A program made the position numbers and the translations under genes. A stretch of 64,000 bases of DNA from Halicephalobus mephisto (Eukaryota > Nematoda > Chromadorea > Rhabditida > Panagrolaimidae): contig SWDT01000047.1 of assembly GCA_009193035.1 (NCBI GenBank), positions 124,001 through 188,000 of the forward strand, given 5' to 3'. Positions 1 through 11,788 of the stretch are shown here, piece after piece. Within the stretch, counting starts at the first letter, position 1; every line of letters begins with the position of its first letter. Below the pieces are notes generated by a model. That model saw only the letters and a program-made list of their open reading frames with translations, was not told the DNA's origin and did no database searches.

Positions 1-19
1 TTTACAAGCGAATTTTCAG

Positions 20-1624
20 ATTGTTCCTGCAGTAACTCGCAAATTATCGTTCCTTGTTATACGTATTTCTTTACTGGCCTCGTCGGAAAGGAAAACAGTT
101 ATGGATACTGCAGCAACATGAATTGTAGCTATAATGTAAGTCATTTGGACTAAATTTCACTAAAATACTGATTCAGGTTATTGTCAATGAAACTTGCTCC
201 GATTCATCTTTAACAATGTCGATTTATACCGATCTGAGACTTAACTCTTCTGATTCTTTAGCGGTGTATGAAAACGGAATATTAAGGAAGAATATAACGG
301 CATATACGGCGAATGATGCAAACTTCATATTTCCTCCGCATGCCAATATTAGCATCAAATTTATATCTGGACCTTTACTCACCGAATTTTATTCAGAACC
401 TCAGGTAACGCTTGTTGCAGCTACCATGACTTCACCAACTGTTCTCAAAATTGAATTGGATGACGAGAATCCTGTTGAAGCCGTTGATTATCCAAGATCA
501 AATGCTGGATACATGAACGTCACTGTTCCCCCAGGATATACTTTGGAAGTTTTCTTAGCTGCACAAAACGCCACTTATCTGAATTCGATGTACCTCTTTC
601 AACTCTATGATGGAAACCAATATGTTGGAAAGTGAAGTTTTTACAGTAGTCTGAGATCATTTAGTAACGTTTTCAGTTTAACCGCGTTTACATCAAATAC
701 GCAAACGTCCAGTTATATTCCTTGGAAGTACACATCCAAAACAGGAAATGTGTTAATCGGAACTACTTCTCAGATCTACCACGCCTGCACATTCTTCTTC
801 AGAATTGTTGAAATTCATTCAAAGAACTGCCATGGATCAAATGTTTTCCAGCTGGAGTCTAATTATGCTCAACCAGAGACAACTCTGAACATCGCGGGAT
901 CTTCTAGAGGCTGTGTTTTCACTGTTCTCGCTTATTCTGCTATTTCCCCAATACAAGTGACTCTCACGCAATTGCACACAGTTTCTACGTCCAATGTGAC
1001 ATTCTTCGCACAGATTGATCCTAAGTACGAACTTTTTTCTTTCAACACTAACAACCAGTTGAATTGGGTGGGCGTAGTGTTGAAAGGCCCGTTTAATTCC
1101 TTCATTCTTCCAGATGACAATGGAGCCATGATTAAATTCGTCGGTAGTCGATGTAAGTCATGTTATTATGATTTTGAATACATACTTGATTACAGCCTAC
1201 AATTACGTCGGGTATAATTCCAGCATCATAAACGGGATCGTCTACTCCGATAGTTACACGGATCCCAATGCTCAAATATACCCGAATGGAAAAGTGACAT
1301 ATTTAAACATATTCATCGATGCAGATTTCGTTTTTACTTGTAGATCCTTAGATCTAGCTGCAAACGACAAAGTCTACGTCGGCAACACACTGTAAGTATT
1401 TCTTTCCCATGATCATTAATGAGTGGCTTTTTTGCAGAATGACGTCTGTGGGACAGGAAGTTAAACTTCAGGGCTTATATCCAAATATCACATACTACTC
1501 CTACACTAAAGGGAGAAGAGGCTTCCTACTTGATTATATCATTACGAAACAGAGCAGTTCGACAGGTACAACTCTCGGGTTGAGTTTGTTGATAATGTTT
1601 TCACTGGGGCTTTTCTTTTTGTAA
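20..1624 (+). CDS. CUB-like domain surface protein, 3' part (5' end outside window)
   Basis: Exons 20-135, 177-631, 677-1152, 1196-1391 and 1438-1624 join in phase with GT/AG sites; bases 1-19 look like the end of an intron. The protein is extracellular in type: many N-glycosylation sequons, sparse cysteines, and a tail rich in Ser/Thr followed by a hydrophobic stretch (LGLSLLIMFSLGLFFL), which suggests a GPI anchor. It matches the downstream gene at 2291-6072: both contain a C-x-C start followed by YCSNMNC-S, and that exon has the same coding length (114 nt plus split codon) in both. CUB-like proteins of this type are secreted or gut-surface proteins in Caenorhabditis, several induced by infection; a role here is inference. 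The introns at 632 and 1153 are absent from the paralogue, so intron gain or loss has occurred since duplication. Confidence 0.8.
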
Positions 1625-2290
1625 TTATCATCAAATAATTAATTAACTGATTTGATTGAAATTCACCACATGCTGATTAAACTGAGTTAAACGGATCATA
1701 TAGACAGATTATCATGTTTGTTGTTTTACAGTATCTTCATTCATGAATAAATTCATTCATGTTCAAATGTCGAAATTAGCTTTATGTTTTAGATTTGTGA
1801 AATTAATATTTTGAATCTGTAGTTCGATTTTATGAAATTTTTGTTAAATGGGAGAGTATTGAAGGTATATGAAAAGTTGTATGTACTGTGGATGAAAAAA
1901 GAAGCAAATTTGCTTATTGTGTTAGCGAAAGTTGAATGAAAGATATTTAGCGTGTTCTTGTTCTATTTTAACTAATTTTAATATATACATGTGTATAACT
2001 AGATATATTTTGTCACAGAGTAACAATATTTAATTTATTGTTTGACAAAATGATTAGAAATACACAAAGGTGATGTTCGAAGTGAATGAATACTGTAGAT
2101 CATTTTTTTAAGAGATCTTCAACACAATTCAACGAACTCTGAATGTGTTTTTAGTATGCACTGATATAGTGCACCATTCATGTTGAAATTCTGACATCAA
2201 TAAGCTGATTTGTTTGAGCCACACCCTCATGCATTCCTTTTCTTTCATATAAGCATAATAACCAGCCGTTTTCTAATCAGTTTCGGAAAA
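1625..2290. other. Intergenic spacer between the CUB-like genes
   Basis: AT-rich. It holds a possible AATAAA poly(A) signal near 1746 for the upstream gene and the presumed promoter of the next gene. I see no further gene or repeat. Confidence 0.5.
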
Positions 2291-5200
2291 ATGACGCTGA
2301 GAACTCTTCCTCTATTCCGTAAGCTTTGATCTTTAATTTTTTCATCAAAATATGATGATTTTCAGTGATTTTTTTGGCTTTTTTTGTCACAGCAGAAGCA
2401 GATATTAGAAAATTCATCTGCTCGAAGGATAATCCAGTTTTTAAAATAAACTCGGGAGAAGTCGTATTGTTCGAATCCCCGAGTTTTCCTCAAACAATAA
2501 AAGCCAGTGATGATGGAAACAATTTGGAATGTGCAGCCACTTTTACTGTAGTTTAGATCTTTTAAATTAAATTAATAAAATAATTATTCAGAGATCAGAT
2601 CAAAAAAATAACGGTCTTTGGTTTGCCTTCACCAATGGATATACTTACATGTTTGAAATTCAAGACATGAATGGAACTGCAACAAAACTAATTCCAGGGG
2701 AACTTTACAACGATAATCTAGTGTAAGTTTATATAATTAACTTTCTTACAAAGGTCCTAGAAATTTCCATTCTGATCATTTCTGAATAGCATTTATTTTT
2801 GACTTTTATAATAGTATGATTACAGCACTGATATCTGAAACCCGAAATTCCAGAAGTGTCTGGGAAATTATAAAAATTCTTATTGAGAAAATTCCCAATG
2901 ATATTAACTTTTGCTTTTTAAAACAATATGACTTTTAGGGTTTATGATTCAACAAAATCTTCATCAGATACATTCTTCCACTATGGTCCATACGATATAA
3001 GCTTGAAGTACGGCTACATAACGTTTCCTAACATCGATGAACTTCCATGGCGAGCTTTCCAGGCGGTTGTGTATGCCCCTTCAACGTCTAACTTGAAAAC
3101 GAACTGCTGGCTTTCCGATCAGGTCTTCAGTTTTTCTGATGAAATCCAAGTGATCCCGATCATATCTTTCGAGGCCAGTAATATCTCCGAATTTTGCCAG
3201 TGGACCTTTACTGTTCCTGATGGATTCCAATTGAAAATCAATACAAGACACTTCACACTATTGGAGAACGAACAAGTCCTCGTTATCTCTGATTCCGGGA
3301 AATCAGAGAAGATAAACGAGTCTTCCGTGATGTACCTCGACGGAAAAAAATTTCAAATCCAATATAATAGAACTGTCCACAATATGGATGAAATTGGGAT
3401 TGTTGCTTTCATCAGTGCTTCCAAGAAATCTCAGTCAATGCTAGTTGATTGCATCAACTTCAAAGTAGACAATAACGGAGCATACGTCTACAGTAATCTA
3501 GACACACAAAACGGATATGGAAACAACATTGTAAGTAGTGAGTTTAGTTTTTTAAAACTATTTGCAGAATTGTTTGACTTCGTTCAATGTATCGAGTAAT
3601 AAAATCCACGAAGTCTCTTTCACAAACGACTTCATGGAACTGATGGCCGACGTTCTTCAATTACAGTTCCATCCAGACGGAGATTCATTTGATTTACTTC
3701 CATATAACAACTATCTGCTCAATCCCAATTCCGCTTCTTTCCCTACTCATTTGAGGTTTATATCTGATGGAAGTATCGTCCAAAGTGGATTTGAGATGAT
3801 TGTTGAGCCTAAAGGTTTGTTTAGTTAAGATTAAGATCTTAAAATTCAATAAGAATTTACAACTGAAAGCAGAAATTGATGATTGTGAAAAATTTTCTTA
3901 AATATCACAATTCATGTTAGAGAAATTTCGTAACAATAGCCATTTCTAATCATACTATTACAAAAAGTGAAAATAGTTGCGATGAAATCCTAAAGATGAT
4001 CTTAGTGAAAATTTTTCTAATTTCTAGAAGTTTATAATGTCCTGTAATCTTAAACATGGTAAATCAAATTTTCAAAAATCTACTTTGATCTAGATTGCAA
4101 TATCGTTGTTTGGTAATTTCAGATTGTGACTGTTCTGTTCCGGATTTCATAATCCCCTGTAACAGTAAGTCTTCGTTTCTTCCGATTACAGCAGACAATA
4201 AGATGTTTTACTGCAGTAATATGAATTGTTCTTGGAATGTTAGTTTTTTTATTTTTCGATTGTTAAAATTTAATTTTAGCTTATCTCGAATACACAATGT
4301 CCGGATTCAATTATTAAAATCGACATATATCCGAATTTACGAGATTCTTCATTGGCTTTTGATCAGTTCAGTCTTTTCGCTAATGGAAAAATGGAAAGTA
4401 ATATTACTAGTGCTAAACCCCAAGAGTTGAAAAAACATCTATTTGAATACGGAACTTCCCTCACTGCTCGGTTCATTGCTAGACATAATGGAGATCTTCC
4501 GGTAGCTATAGCTCCATTTCTGACTATCTATATTACCCATATGACGGTAAACAATACCATAAATCTGCACTTAACCGATACGAATCAAGCTTCTGCTGTC
4601 AACTTGGCCGGTTGGTCGTCCTCGTCTCTGATTACGGTCAACTCTTCAAATGACATCCTTGACCTTTTCGTCGTCGGAGATCCTTTAGTGGTCATGCTTC
4701 TTAATCGATACTCTGTCTATGACGGAAATGAGTATTTAGGAACTTTGAAAGACGGAAATCCGGCTTCTGGAGCTAGTCCAATGAGATTCACTTCTGAAAT
4801 CGGGAAATTTTCGATTTTAAATGATGTCGGAGATGACTATCCAGTGACTTTGTTTTTCCGAAAGAAATCCTCTTATAGTACTGCATGTCCAAATAGCAAT
4901 AATGTCTTTCAAATGTCTCCTGCCTTATCTTCAGTCACATTGAAGACGGATAACCTTTGTGCTTACACTTTTGTCAACTACGGAAAAGGCCTTCAGAAAA
5001 TGAGAATCTCAAATCTCCAACAGACATCCAAAAATTCCGAAGTTAATTTCTTCTCCCCCGATATCAACTACAATGTACAATATTTCAACTTTACCGATTC
5101 CACAGCCAGCTCTTGGAACGACGTCGTCTTGAAAGGATTGTACAATACTCTTTTCATGAAGTCTGGTACTGTATCAATGAACGTTCATGACGAGGAATTT

Positions 5201-6072
5201 AATCCTACAAATGATACAACTTTAAAAGGAATACTGTACTCAGACAACTACGGAAGACCAAGCGTGTCAATTGCTGACGGCGTTGCTCGGATTCTTGGAA
5301 TAATTAGCAATACAGACAACTCAACAACAACATTCACCTGTCAAGTAATGGGTAACGGCATTCTTCAAATCACTCAACAAGGGAAACTCTACAAGTGAGT
5401 TTACATCTTTTTGACTATCTCTTATGACCAGTTGTCACTATATATCAATTCTTTATTCTACAAAAAAGGAACACAACACTTGGCGAATGATAGTATCGCT
5501 TTAGAGAATTTTTTTCGTATCGCGACCACAAGACATTTTGGCATTTAAAAGAACATTGAAATCAGTAGTCACAACATAGTCAATTTTTGATCATAGTATT
5601 AAGTAATAAGTAGCAGAAAGAAGAATAGAAGTTCTTATAAACTGTGAGTTCAAATCAAAAACAACTCAAAATGGCGCCAATTTATTTTTAGATGAAGTTT
5701 TTATATCTCTCGAGACAAATTCTGAAAAATCTCAATCTGGTTCGGATTAGATTTTTCTGGAACAGTCCTAATTTAATCCGTTATGGTTTTTGATATAGAC
5801 TCGAGCATTTCGAAAGTTAGCTTTTCCCAGAACACTCTAAAAGTTATCTAACAAACGTTTAATTATAATTTATTTCAAGGATTGAAAAACCAGGCCAATC
5901 TGTCGTTATTAATTCTCCAGGAGAAATTATGGTCAATTACTCAACAACTTCCCCAATGGATACCGGAGCTTTGTTAATCTACGAGAAGAAAATAAACACG
6001 AGTTCTTCGTCGACAGTTTGTTTCAACATCGCTGCACTACTAATCTTAGTCTTCGTTAAAATTATTAATTAA
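2291..6072 (+). CDS. CUB-like domain surface protein, complete (about 868 aa)
   Basis: Eight exons: 2291-2318, 2366-2550, 2592-2722, 2939-3530, 3568-3814, 4123-4238, 4280-5394, 5880-6072; coding total 2607 nt, a multiple of three. The ATG at 2291 gives a signal peptide (MTLRTLPLFLIFLAFFVTAEA) only after splicing of a 47-nt first intron. Two or more CUB-like units follow, with conserved C-D-C and YCSNMNCSWN segments near residue 440. The last exon encodes a Ser/Thr-rich stretch and a hydrophobic end (AALLILVFVKIIN), so a GPI anchor is likely. An AATAAA lies near 6146. It is a tandem paralogue of the gene at 20-1624. Function is not known from sequence; members of the family in C. elegans include pathogen-response genes. 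Confidence 0.82.
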
Positions 6073-7091
6073 ATTTAAATTAACAATTTTTCATTGTTTG
6101 ATTGCTCAATATCTGGAGCACTTTACTAAATAGAATTTGATTATAAATAAAACTGCAATTTAACTTTTTAAGTACTAAAGTTTCATTGAAATTTCTAAAA
6201 TCTTTCAGTTTAATAATGAAAGATTTGCATACCTTCAGGATGTTGTGGAAACTTCTGGAATATTCTAGAATTCAATCAAATTTTAAATTTTTTCAATATC
6301 TAATTAAGCTTTTTAAATTCTCTCCTTAAGAAAGTTAAAAATAAGCTTTGTTATGAAATTATCGATGCAGATTTCCAGAACATTCAAAGTAATTTCGAAA
6401 TCATTTGTTTCTTATTGTTGACGAAACCGACTAATATCAGGAAGTTAAGAACGGACGATAGCCAAATCTATGTATTGTTGACACATCTCCAGAATTAACT
6501 AGTTAGAGGATATAACGCAAAACAGAACTTCCAGTGGAGTAAGAGTTTCACTTCATTTTCATTATCATTGTTAATCGTCATTATTTTTCTACTCTAATAT
6601 TTCACTGCTACTTGTCTCGTTATATTTTGTAGCTTGTTTCTCGTTATGAGTGTTATTACGGGAAGAGAAGATGTCGTTCTTACTTTCTCTATCATTAGGG
6701 AAGATTGTGGCTAACCTAATTGATTAACTTGCGAGAAATCATAAACACTGCCTAATGCCTCAAAGTACCAAACCACCAAATTATGATTACTTAGAATTCT
6801 TCCTTTTCCACTCCAGCTGCACATAAAAGGTCATGCTTTAACTCTCATAAGCATTACATACTCTTATCGTATTTACTTTTCTTAATATGATTTGTTTCCT
6901 TCCAAGTTAACGAGATTTCTGTTAAACAATAACTTACTTTTCTGCTACTTTAGATATACACAGAGAAAAGTGGAATATATTAAGGAAATTCATCATTGTA
7001 GAAAACTATAATCTGTACCGAAGTCAAATAAGAACTTTCTATACTAATTCAGCTCCATTAAAGAAGAATCCTGATTTACAACTCTCTCAAG
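6073..7091. other. Intergenic, no gene seen
   Basis: AT-rich spacer holding the 3' end of the CUB-like gene (AATAAA near 6146) and the presumed promoter of the chemoreceptor gene. Motifs of the TTCTAGAA type occur at 6250-6290 but are common across the window. Confidence 0.45.
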
Positions 7092-9141
7092 ATGCCATCT
7101 AACATGACTTTTGAAGTTTATGATAGTCTGATATATCACTATTTTCTGTCGGCTTCTGGAGTCATCGCTGCAATCTCGGGCTTCCTTGGGATGTATTTTA
7201 CTCTTTTCAAATCTCCTCCCAGTTTCGGGCACTACAAGTATTTTCTTTTCAATATCTGTTTTTGGTCCTTTATGAATGATTTCTATTTCACTGTGATCTA
7301 CAGACCGAAGGTCATGTTCCCCAACATCATCATCTGTCCTACAGGGATTTTGAAAACAGAAAACGAATACTGGGGCTATGCTGCTTATGTAAGAAGCAAA
7401 ATCAAATTAATCTTAAAAATTTAATTTTCAGTGTGCATTTATGGTGTTTTTTGGTGCCACTTCGATTTCGATCATAAGTGCTTTTGTATATAGGTACCTG
7501 ACTCTGAAGAGCAATCTTGCTATCTTACTGAAACCAGCTTCTCTAGTGACTCTGGGAGTTTTACATTTATTCTACGAAGCTCCTTCTATTATTCTTGATA
7601 TTGTTGCTGCAATACAGTACAAAGACAAGTTCATAGCTGCTGTAGTGAAGGTATATAATTTTCCAAAGTTTTACAATTACTAGAATCTCCCAACATTGAA
7701 AGAAATTCCTGAAACTAACTTTTTAATTTGATAATTTTGAAAATTCATGTTGAGACAATTTCGCACTAATGTTCGATTTCAAGTTTTGTAATACAGTGGA
7801 TTTGTGATAAATGGAACTCGGAAATGCCATTTGATTTTTAACATTCCCTAAGTTGAACATTCGATAACTGAGAAATCGTCATAAGTGGAACGTTTTCCCG
7901 ATCCCTTCGAGCTCCACTTATCGCGAGTCCACTGTAGTATGATTGAAATTCAGCAAAAGCGTCTAGAATATTCTGAAAATCCAGTAGATTCTGAAGTTCT
8001 CTCGAAAGCATTAAAAGATTCAGAACCAATATCTGAAAACTCAAAATCTAACAACTTTTATAAAGTTTTAAAAAGTCACTTCAAGATAACTTATTATAAT
8101 ATTTATTTTTATTTTTTGCAATAATACAAATTTAAAAAATAACTTATAAATTTTGTTTTAAAAACATTCAGAAAACATTATTATAAAATACACTATAAAA
8201 TCAAAGATTTTTTAGGACTACCCAAATATCGCTAAATATTTGATCGGCCAAGGATGTGCGGTTTTACACATTTCCTTTGGAATCACCTTTGCTTACATTA
8301 TTGCCTGTTTTTTCGGCATCGGATTAGGAATCCCGATTTCTTCTTTCTTCATTTACAAGTGCTTCTCGAAACTGAGAGCTCAGAGACAATACATGTCTTC
8401 AAGCACGTTCCGTCTTCAGAAAAATCTCCTGATTTCTTTGGTATTCCAACTTCTAGCACCTGTTTGTGGCTTGTTTGGTCCATTTCTAGTAGTTGCTTAT
8501 CTGTGCTTCATAGGAGGCGAAAATCTGGAGTGTAGGTTTTATTAGGAAGAATTCTACGCGATGTTGAATTTTTCATATAATTTGGAACAAAAATTACAAC
8601 TATTTTCGGACTTCAAGAAAGTACTTAGAATACAGTAATAAGATTGATTCTGAATCTGATGCCAGAAGCTGGTGTTTAATGAAACTTTGGAAATCTCGGA
8701 GATTAGATATTATTCGAAAAATAAACAAAGTCGGATAAATCCTATCTAGTCGATTTATGAAAGCTCAAATATCAAAATCCGAAATTCGTATATCTACATT
8801 TCGAATGTGAACTTTGTACATTCTGAACATAAAATGAGAATTCAAATTTAACTACCATATTCTAGGTCCTTTTTCGCAAATCTGAGAATATTCGTAATTT
8901 TTATACAAAATAGTAATTACTCAAATTCAACAATTTTTTAGCTTACGGTATGACTGCGATGATCTGCGGGACATTTCACTCTTTTCTGAATACTGTAATG
9001 ATGGTGTACTTTGTACCTCATTACAGGAGGACATTTTCGAGCATCATTCTCAAGAAACACATTACACCTAGTTCTGCAGACAACCTCCAGAGGGACAGAA
9101 GTCAAATAAGAACAAACAATCATACGGTCGGTGTCCAATAA
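7092..9141 (+). CDS. Serpentine 7TM chemoreceptor, srh/sri-like (343 aa)
   Basis: Exons 7092-7388, 7432-7650, 8216-8531 and 8942-9141 join in phase. Hydrophobic segments give seven membrane spans: GVIAAISGFLGMYF, FNICFWSFMNDFYF, MVFFGATSISIISAF, PASLVTLGVLHLFYE, ITFAYIIACFFGIGLGI, LLISLVFQLLAPVCGLFG and the span starting MTAMICGTFHSFLNTV. The FWSF..D segment in TM2, a Pro in the next loop and a PHYRRTF segment after TM7 recall the Srh/Sri families of nematode odorant receptors, normally in ciliated sensory neurons. Assignment to one family is uncertain. Intron 2 (7651-8215) contains a Tigger-like MITE. An AATAAA lies near 9173. Confidence 0.8.
7794..7934. mobile_element. Tigger/pogo-like MITE in GPCR intron 2
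   Basis: The ends form an imperfect inverted repeat starting CAGTGGA and ending TCCACTG, flanked by TA on both sides (7792-7793 and 7935-7936). Inner parts pair as GTGATAAATGGAACTC and GAGCTCCACTTATCGC. About 141 bp and non-coding. CAGT-starting ends with TA target duplication are typical of Tc1/mariner-related pogo/Tigger elements. Confidence 0.7.
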
Positions 9142-9308
9142 AATAATTCTGAAGTTCACAAAAATATCGAAATAAAAATAAAACCTGGAATTTATGTACA
9201 GTATTCATACAGATCGTCTGATTTAAAATTATTTTTTAAAGAAGGAATTTATAAAAACATAATTATTCTTAAATTTTTTTCGTGATAATAATGACTGTAT
9301 TTCTTGTC

Positions 9309-9446
9309 GCAGAAAGTGAGAAAATTCTTATCACGAAAACCCTGGAGATTCAGAAACTCAATTTGCACGCCAAACGAGAGGCAGAATCAGAGGAACACAG
9401 GAGCGACGACAGAGAACCGGACGAAGTCGTGAAGAGTTATTCTTAA
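9309..9446 (+). pseudogene. Dispersed copy of a short 3' terminal exon, copy A
   Basis: An open frame of 46 codons begins right after CTTGTC with AESEKILITKTLEIQKLN and ends at TAA 9444-9446. An AATAAA follows near 9470, then a run ending in CCCTTA. Two other copies (20079 and 20706 minus) keep the same frame and the same 3' flank, including AATAAA and TTAACAA-type sequence. No upstream exons are visible, so this is either a duplicated gene tail or the 3' end of a repeat element. The source gene was not recognised. Confidence 0.45.
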
Positions 9447-10649
9447 TTATTTTGTATTGTTGACTACTGGAATAAAGTGACCAGTTAACAATTGTCAATT
9501 AAGGGATAGGTTAGAATCCCTTACATTTCTGATGCAAAGGTCACTTTGTACATCAAATGGATTTTGTAGACTTGTCTGTTTTGTCTACTTTTCTGTTCAT
9601 TTATCTCTCTACTTATCTGTTTATCCATGGATCCACTTGTATATCCATCAAACGAATATTGAATGAGAAATTTTTAAAAAGATAATGTTAAATTTATTTT
9701 TGGATGTTTCAGATAAAGCATTATTGTGAATCTTATGATGCTAATGGTTAACAATTCCAAATAATATTGCTTGAATGTGAACTCTGAAGATCATTCGTAA
9801 CTGCCTCAGGATAGGGTTTTCGATTCGACATTGTTTACAAGAGAAAGTAGTTACAACTAATTTAACCTTGGAATGTCATCAGATTCAGTGTACTTTGGAG
9901 AAAGACCCCTTGTTGTGACTTCTGTCTAGTTACTCCTTTATTCATATCTCAAAATTCGGTAATTAAACAATTTACAAAAGACACAATATAATATAAATTA
10001 ACGCTATGAAAAGATAGTTCTTGTTTTTAAACAAGTAAAGAATGGTTTTTTGTTTCTGCTCGACATAGTGGTTGTACTCTGCTGATCGAGAAGTTACAGT
10101 ATTCTTTACACTCTCTGTTATGTTCTTAAAAGATCAATAATCAAGTTCGTGGACAAAAATAAAGTGATTTGTGCTCCGAAATTGATTTTCACTTTTGCTT
10201 ATTTGTGGTTTTCTTCATATGTCATAAGTCATTCAATTTCAGTCATATACTATCAAACTATCAAAAAATGATAAATTTCATCAAAATAAATTTAAAATTT
10301 TATTTTTCAAAAATAAAAACGAACATTGACCCCGTCGCAAATGCTGCTTCATTTATTTCTATATTCTGTGCTTAGTTACCGGTCCTACAAAGGACATGGA
10401 ATGTTTAAAGTATAGAAAATGATCTTTGAAAAAACAAATAAAAATATCTTTGACTTTTCATTGAATCCATTAATAACCTAAAGTCTCATGAAAACTCTGC
10501 ACTTAACATAGAATAGAAGCAAATTCGGGGTCTTGAATTATGACTTCTTCATAGATGTAACTGCAACTGGTGTCTAAACTGGTTTCAGTTCCGAAAATCC
10601 ATTGATCACACTAGAAAATACGGGGACTTTAAAAGACTATATTCAAGTA

Positions 10650-11135
10650 TAAACAAAAAGCGTAACTTTTGATTCAGTAACAATTGCCAAATGTGACTAA
10701 AATGTAATACAGTTGAATCTCGATATAAGGCACCCTGAAGGCACCGGACAAATCGCGCCTTATATCATGGAATGCCTTTTATCGAGGGTCGAATATGACT
10801 AAAATTCCTTAAAATCGTGCCTTATAGCCTAGGTACGTTATATCGAGATTCCACTGTAATTGTCACATTTTTTATGACTATTTAGTATTTGTGACTAAAT
10901 TACAACGTAATAGTAACGACTTGTGTTTGTTACTGTACTAAAAGTTTCTTTTTTATGTACTTACAAACGTAAATACTATTATTACATGCAAGTTTGTAAC
11001 AATTACCTACTGTGACAAAAGTTAACACAATTGTCACTTTTTTCATGACTATTTAGTATTCACGACTAAATTACAACGTAATAGTGACAATTTGTGTTTT
11101 TTACTGTACTGAAAGTTGCTTTTTTGTATGTAGAA
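10650..11135. mobile_element. MITE family 1 (GTAACTTTT ends), with internal duplication
   Basis: Left end AAACAAAAAGCGTAACTTTT; right end pairs as AAAGTTGCTTTTTTG. Core motifs are CAGTAACAATTGC, GACTATTTAGTATT and ACGTAATAGT. The right half is duplicated (10860-10960 and 11030-11135), and a Tigger-like MITE at 10710-10856 sits inside. Other copies: 11961-12121, 12604-12770, 22131-22538, 50712-51447. Confidence 0.6.
10710..10856. mobile_element. Tigger/pogo-like MITE nested in MITE family 1
   Basis: Ends CAGTTGAATCTCGATATAAG and its near-perfect inverse CGTTATATCGAGATTCCACTG; TA duplications at 10708-10709 and 10857-10858; about 147 bp. It interrupts the MITE family 1 copy, so it inserted later. 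Confidence 0.75.
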
Positions 11136-11788
11136 ATAACAACAAAAATCGTGAAGTTTCATACAGATTTTTTGCAATCTTCAAGAATATAGTGAGGATT
11201 TTTAGGATTTTAGAATCTTGTAAAAAATTTTGTAATCTTCTGAAAGATTCTGGATTAATGAAAAACTTTAGGAATTTCGAAAATTCTGAAATATTACAAA
11301 AGACTACAGAAGCTTCTAAAATCATTCAGAATCAAATGAAAATTCTGAAATCTTCCGAATTCTATGAACATGTTTGGAACATTTGAAAATCAAAAAGGAG
11401 TTTCTAAAGTCCTTCAGAACCTAGTGAAAACTTCTGAATTATTGCAAAACCTAGAATCAAGTGATTTTTTCAATATTCTGTAGTCCAATAAAAATATTTA
11501 AAATTATCTCAAATCAAAACCGATTGAATTTTCTAAAAAATTTTGCTGGAACAACTTCCATTTTTTATTTTTACAATAATATGATTTTTTGAATAGATGA
11601 ACCACGAATTTTTGATTTTCTGTCGACTTAAAAAATCAGGGAAATTCCTACTTTATCGACTTTTAGAAGTTTGAAAACCGAATTTTGATGAATTAACTAT
11701 TTTGTGACAAGTTGACAAATGGGGCAAGACTCTCCGATCAGGGATTTTATTTTTGATCAAAAAGTTCGGCCAGACCAGTTAATTAATG

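Larger units (their letters stand above)
9447..11788. other. Intergenic, repeat-rich, no gene seen
   Basis: Contains the 3' flank of the short exon repeat, a segment around 9580-9890 resembling others near 15500, 20700 and 24850, and the nested MITEs at 10650-11135. Short open frames at 10169-10375 and 11084-11386 are AT-rich and low-complexity, without splice or family support. Confidence 0.4.

Noticed and set aside
11084..11386. 100-aa plus and 74-aa minus frames
   Set aside because: AT-rich, repetitive TTCTAGAA/TTCTGAAA-type DNA overlapping a MITE end; no family features.
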